Below are positions 19,967-20,842 of a DNA stretch of 20,842 nt, piece by piece. This stretch comes from Phaeoceros laevis. Its lineage: Eukaryota; Anthocerotophyta; Anthocerotopsida; Notothyladales. A model generated the notes under the pieces. That model was not told the origin of the DNA and made no database searches. It was given only the letters and a program-made list of their open reading frames with translations. The DNA lies in contig JBNGIQ010002922.1 in NCBI GenBank assembly GCA_049999765.1, positions 1 to 20,842 of the forward strand. The letters are read 5' to 3'. Numbering within the stretch: position 1 is the first letter of the stretch; each line of letters begins with the position of its first letter. A program made the position numbers and the translations under genes.

Positions 19967-20842
19967 TCAACGTCTTGCACAGATCTTCGCATTCTCTTTA
20001 CGAAATCCCTGCAACCATGCTGTTGGCAGCACTTCCACCTTTTTCAGAGCCCCTTTCTACTAAGCCATGCAAAATGTGGTCACACAACGACTTGAGATCT
20101 CCCTTTCCTGTCCCATCAAGAGTCTGCGCGATTGAGAAGGAACGAGATGAGATGTCACGAGCATTCTCACGGTTATCCACTCGCCATTCCCACAAAACTA
20201 AAACTAGAAGCAAACAAATTGAATCAAATCAGGAAGAGATAGTCTGTGGTCTCCGGGAATTTTTGGCAGGTGAAGGGCCTCCAGCTGCCGAAGAGCCTAT
20301 TCAAGGAACCACCCTGCCAACTGAATTTCGTTTTGCTGGTCAGAAACTCAAAAGTCTCAACTCCATGATTCTACTTTCCTACACTTGCAAGTGCCGAACA
20401 GTACCAACTGGCGGACAGAGATGTGAAAGGGATCAAAAGAATAGTTTGACATACGAGGATGCTGCAATGATCCGCCATACTAGCAAATCTCTTTAGCACA
20501 TGCAGCTCGTCAGGAAGTGCTAAGCATGCAGTCATGATGTTTTACTCCGTAAGAGTTCGCCGTCCTGGTTCACGATATCTACGCCGCTGACAGATTCAAT
20601 CTGGTCTGGTTTGGTCACAACTCCAGTCCACCTTGAATGCCTGATGCTATGATTCAGAAAAATGGTTTACATAGTATGTTATGACTGCTACTCAACTTCA
20701 GGTATCTCAGGTCAACTTCAGTTCTTGGAATTCCAGCCATATGTCTCCATCCATTAAACCTACATCTAGCTACCTGATTGACAGAGTAGAAAGCTTCAAC
20801 CAAAGAAATCTACTCAGGTCCAGAAGTGGTTGAAGCTTTCGA
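19967..20842. other. Apyrase 3' flank and window end
   Basis: After the apyrase stop, a frame stays open on the plus strand from an ATG at 20017 to a stop at 20494-20496 (159 residues, Lys/Ser/Glu-rich middle, e.g. IEKERDEMSRAFSRL). I do not recognise it; it may be 3' UTR, a separate small gene, or an exon of an alternative transcript. No clear AATAAA was seen. The last ~55 bases hold a perfect inverted repeat, listed separately. Confidence 0.35.
20789..20840. repeat. Inverted repeat, 14-bp arms with a 24-nt loop
   Basis: GAAAGCTTCAACCA at 20789-20802 is the exact reverse complement of TGGTTGAAGCTTTC at 20827-20840, with 24 nt between them. Transcribed, this gives a stable hairpin. It sits at the window edge, so whether it belongs to a larger element cannot be seen. 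Confidence 0.85.

Noticed and set aside
1-20842. A co-functional gene cluster or defence-like system
   Set aside because: The genes are on both strands, have separate housekeeping roles and ordinary eukaryotic introns. No transposase, integrase, CRISPR or toxin-like gene was found.

Overview
The window is nuclear DNA from a eukaryote of the green-plant lineage. Every multi-exon gene rebuilds cleanly only when short introns (30-410 nt, mostly 85-160 nt) with GT-AG or GC-AG borders are removed, and the protein types are plant-like: a PLS-type PPR repeat, a plant form of cytosolic DPP8-like peptidase, a plant Vps34 and a membrane apyrase of the GDA1/CD39 family. Small introns, high gene density and the PPR style suggest a non-seed streptophyte (bryophyte, lycophyte or streptophyte alga). 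I cannot name the species from sequence alone.

Layout, left to right: a PPR fragment (minus, ~28-291, cut by the window edge); a membrane-anchored 2H-phosphoesterase-like protein (plus, 991-2022, 2 exons); V-ATPase subunit D (minus, 2798-3637, intronless); an intergenic stretch with small tandem repeats (4326-4448); a DPP8-like S9B serine peptidase (minus, 4623-8091, 5 exons); the class III PI 3-kinase VPS34 (minus, 8735-13003, 17 exons); a PIN4/Par14-type parvulin (plus, 13179-13995, 5 exons) that is head-to-head with VPS34 with 175 bp between start codons; CIAO1/CIA1, the WD40 protein of cytosolic Fe-S assembly (minus, 14181-16470, 10 exons), tail-to-tail with the parvulin; and a two-TM NTPDase/apyrase (plus, 17385-19966, 9 exons). 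The exon models were assembled by hand from splice borders, reading phase and remembered family conservation. All phases close and each ends in a stop codon.

The genes are mostly single-copy housekeeping functions (vacuolar acidification, endosomal/autophagic PI3P, Fe-S assembly, prolyl isomerisation, nucleotide hydrolysis). They do not form a pathway or operon-like system, and I see no mobile element, CRISPR, rRNA or tRNA. I found no convincing new multi-gene system. The most interesting points are local: a His-rich insert near the C-terminus of the V-ATPase D subunit; a ~69-residue Cys-bearing N-terminal extension on CIAO1; a poorly described TM-anchored 2H-phosphoesterase-like protein; two GC-AG introns; a 30-nt microexon beside the Glu-Glu motif of the DPP; two frame-preserving intron-like segments that could be retained; and the compact divergent VPS34/PIN4 promoter.
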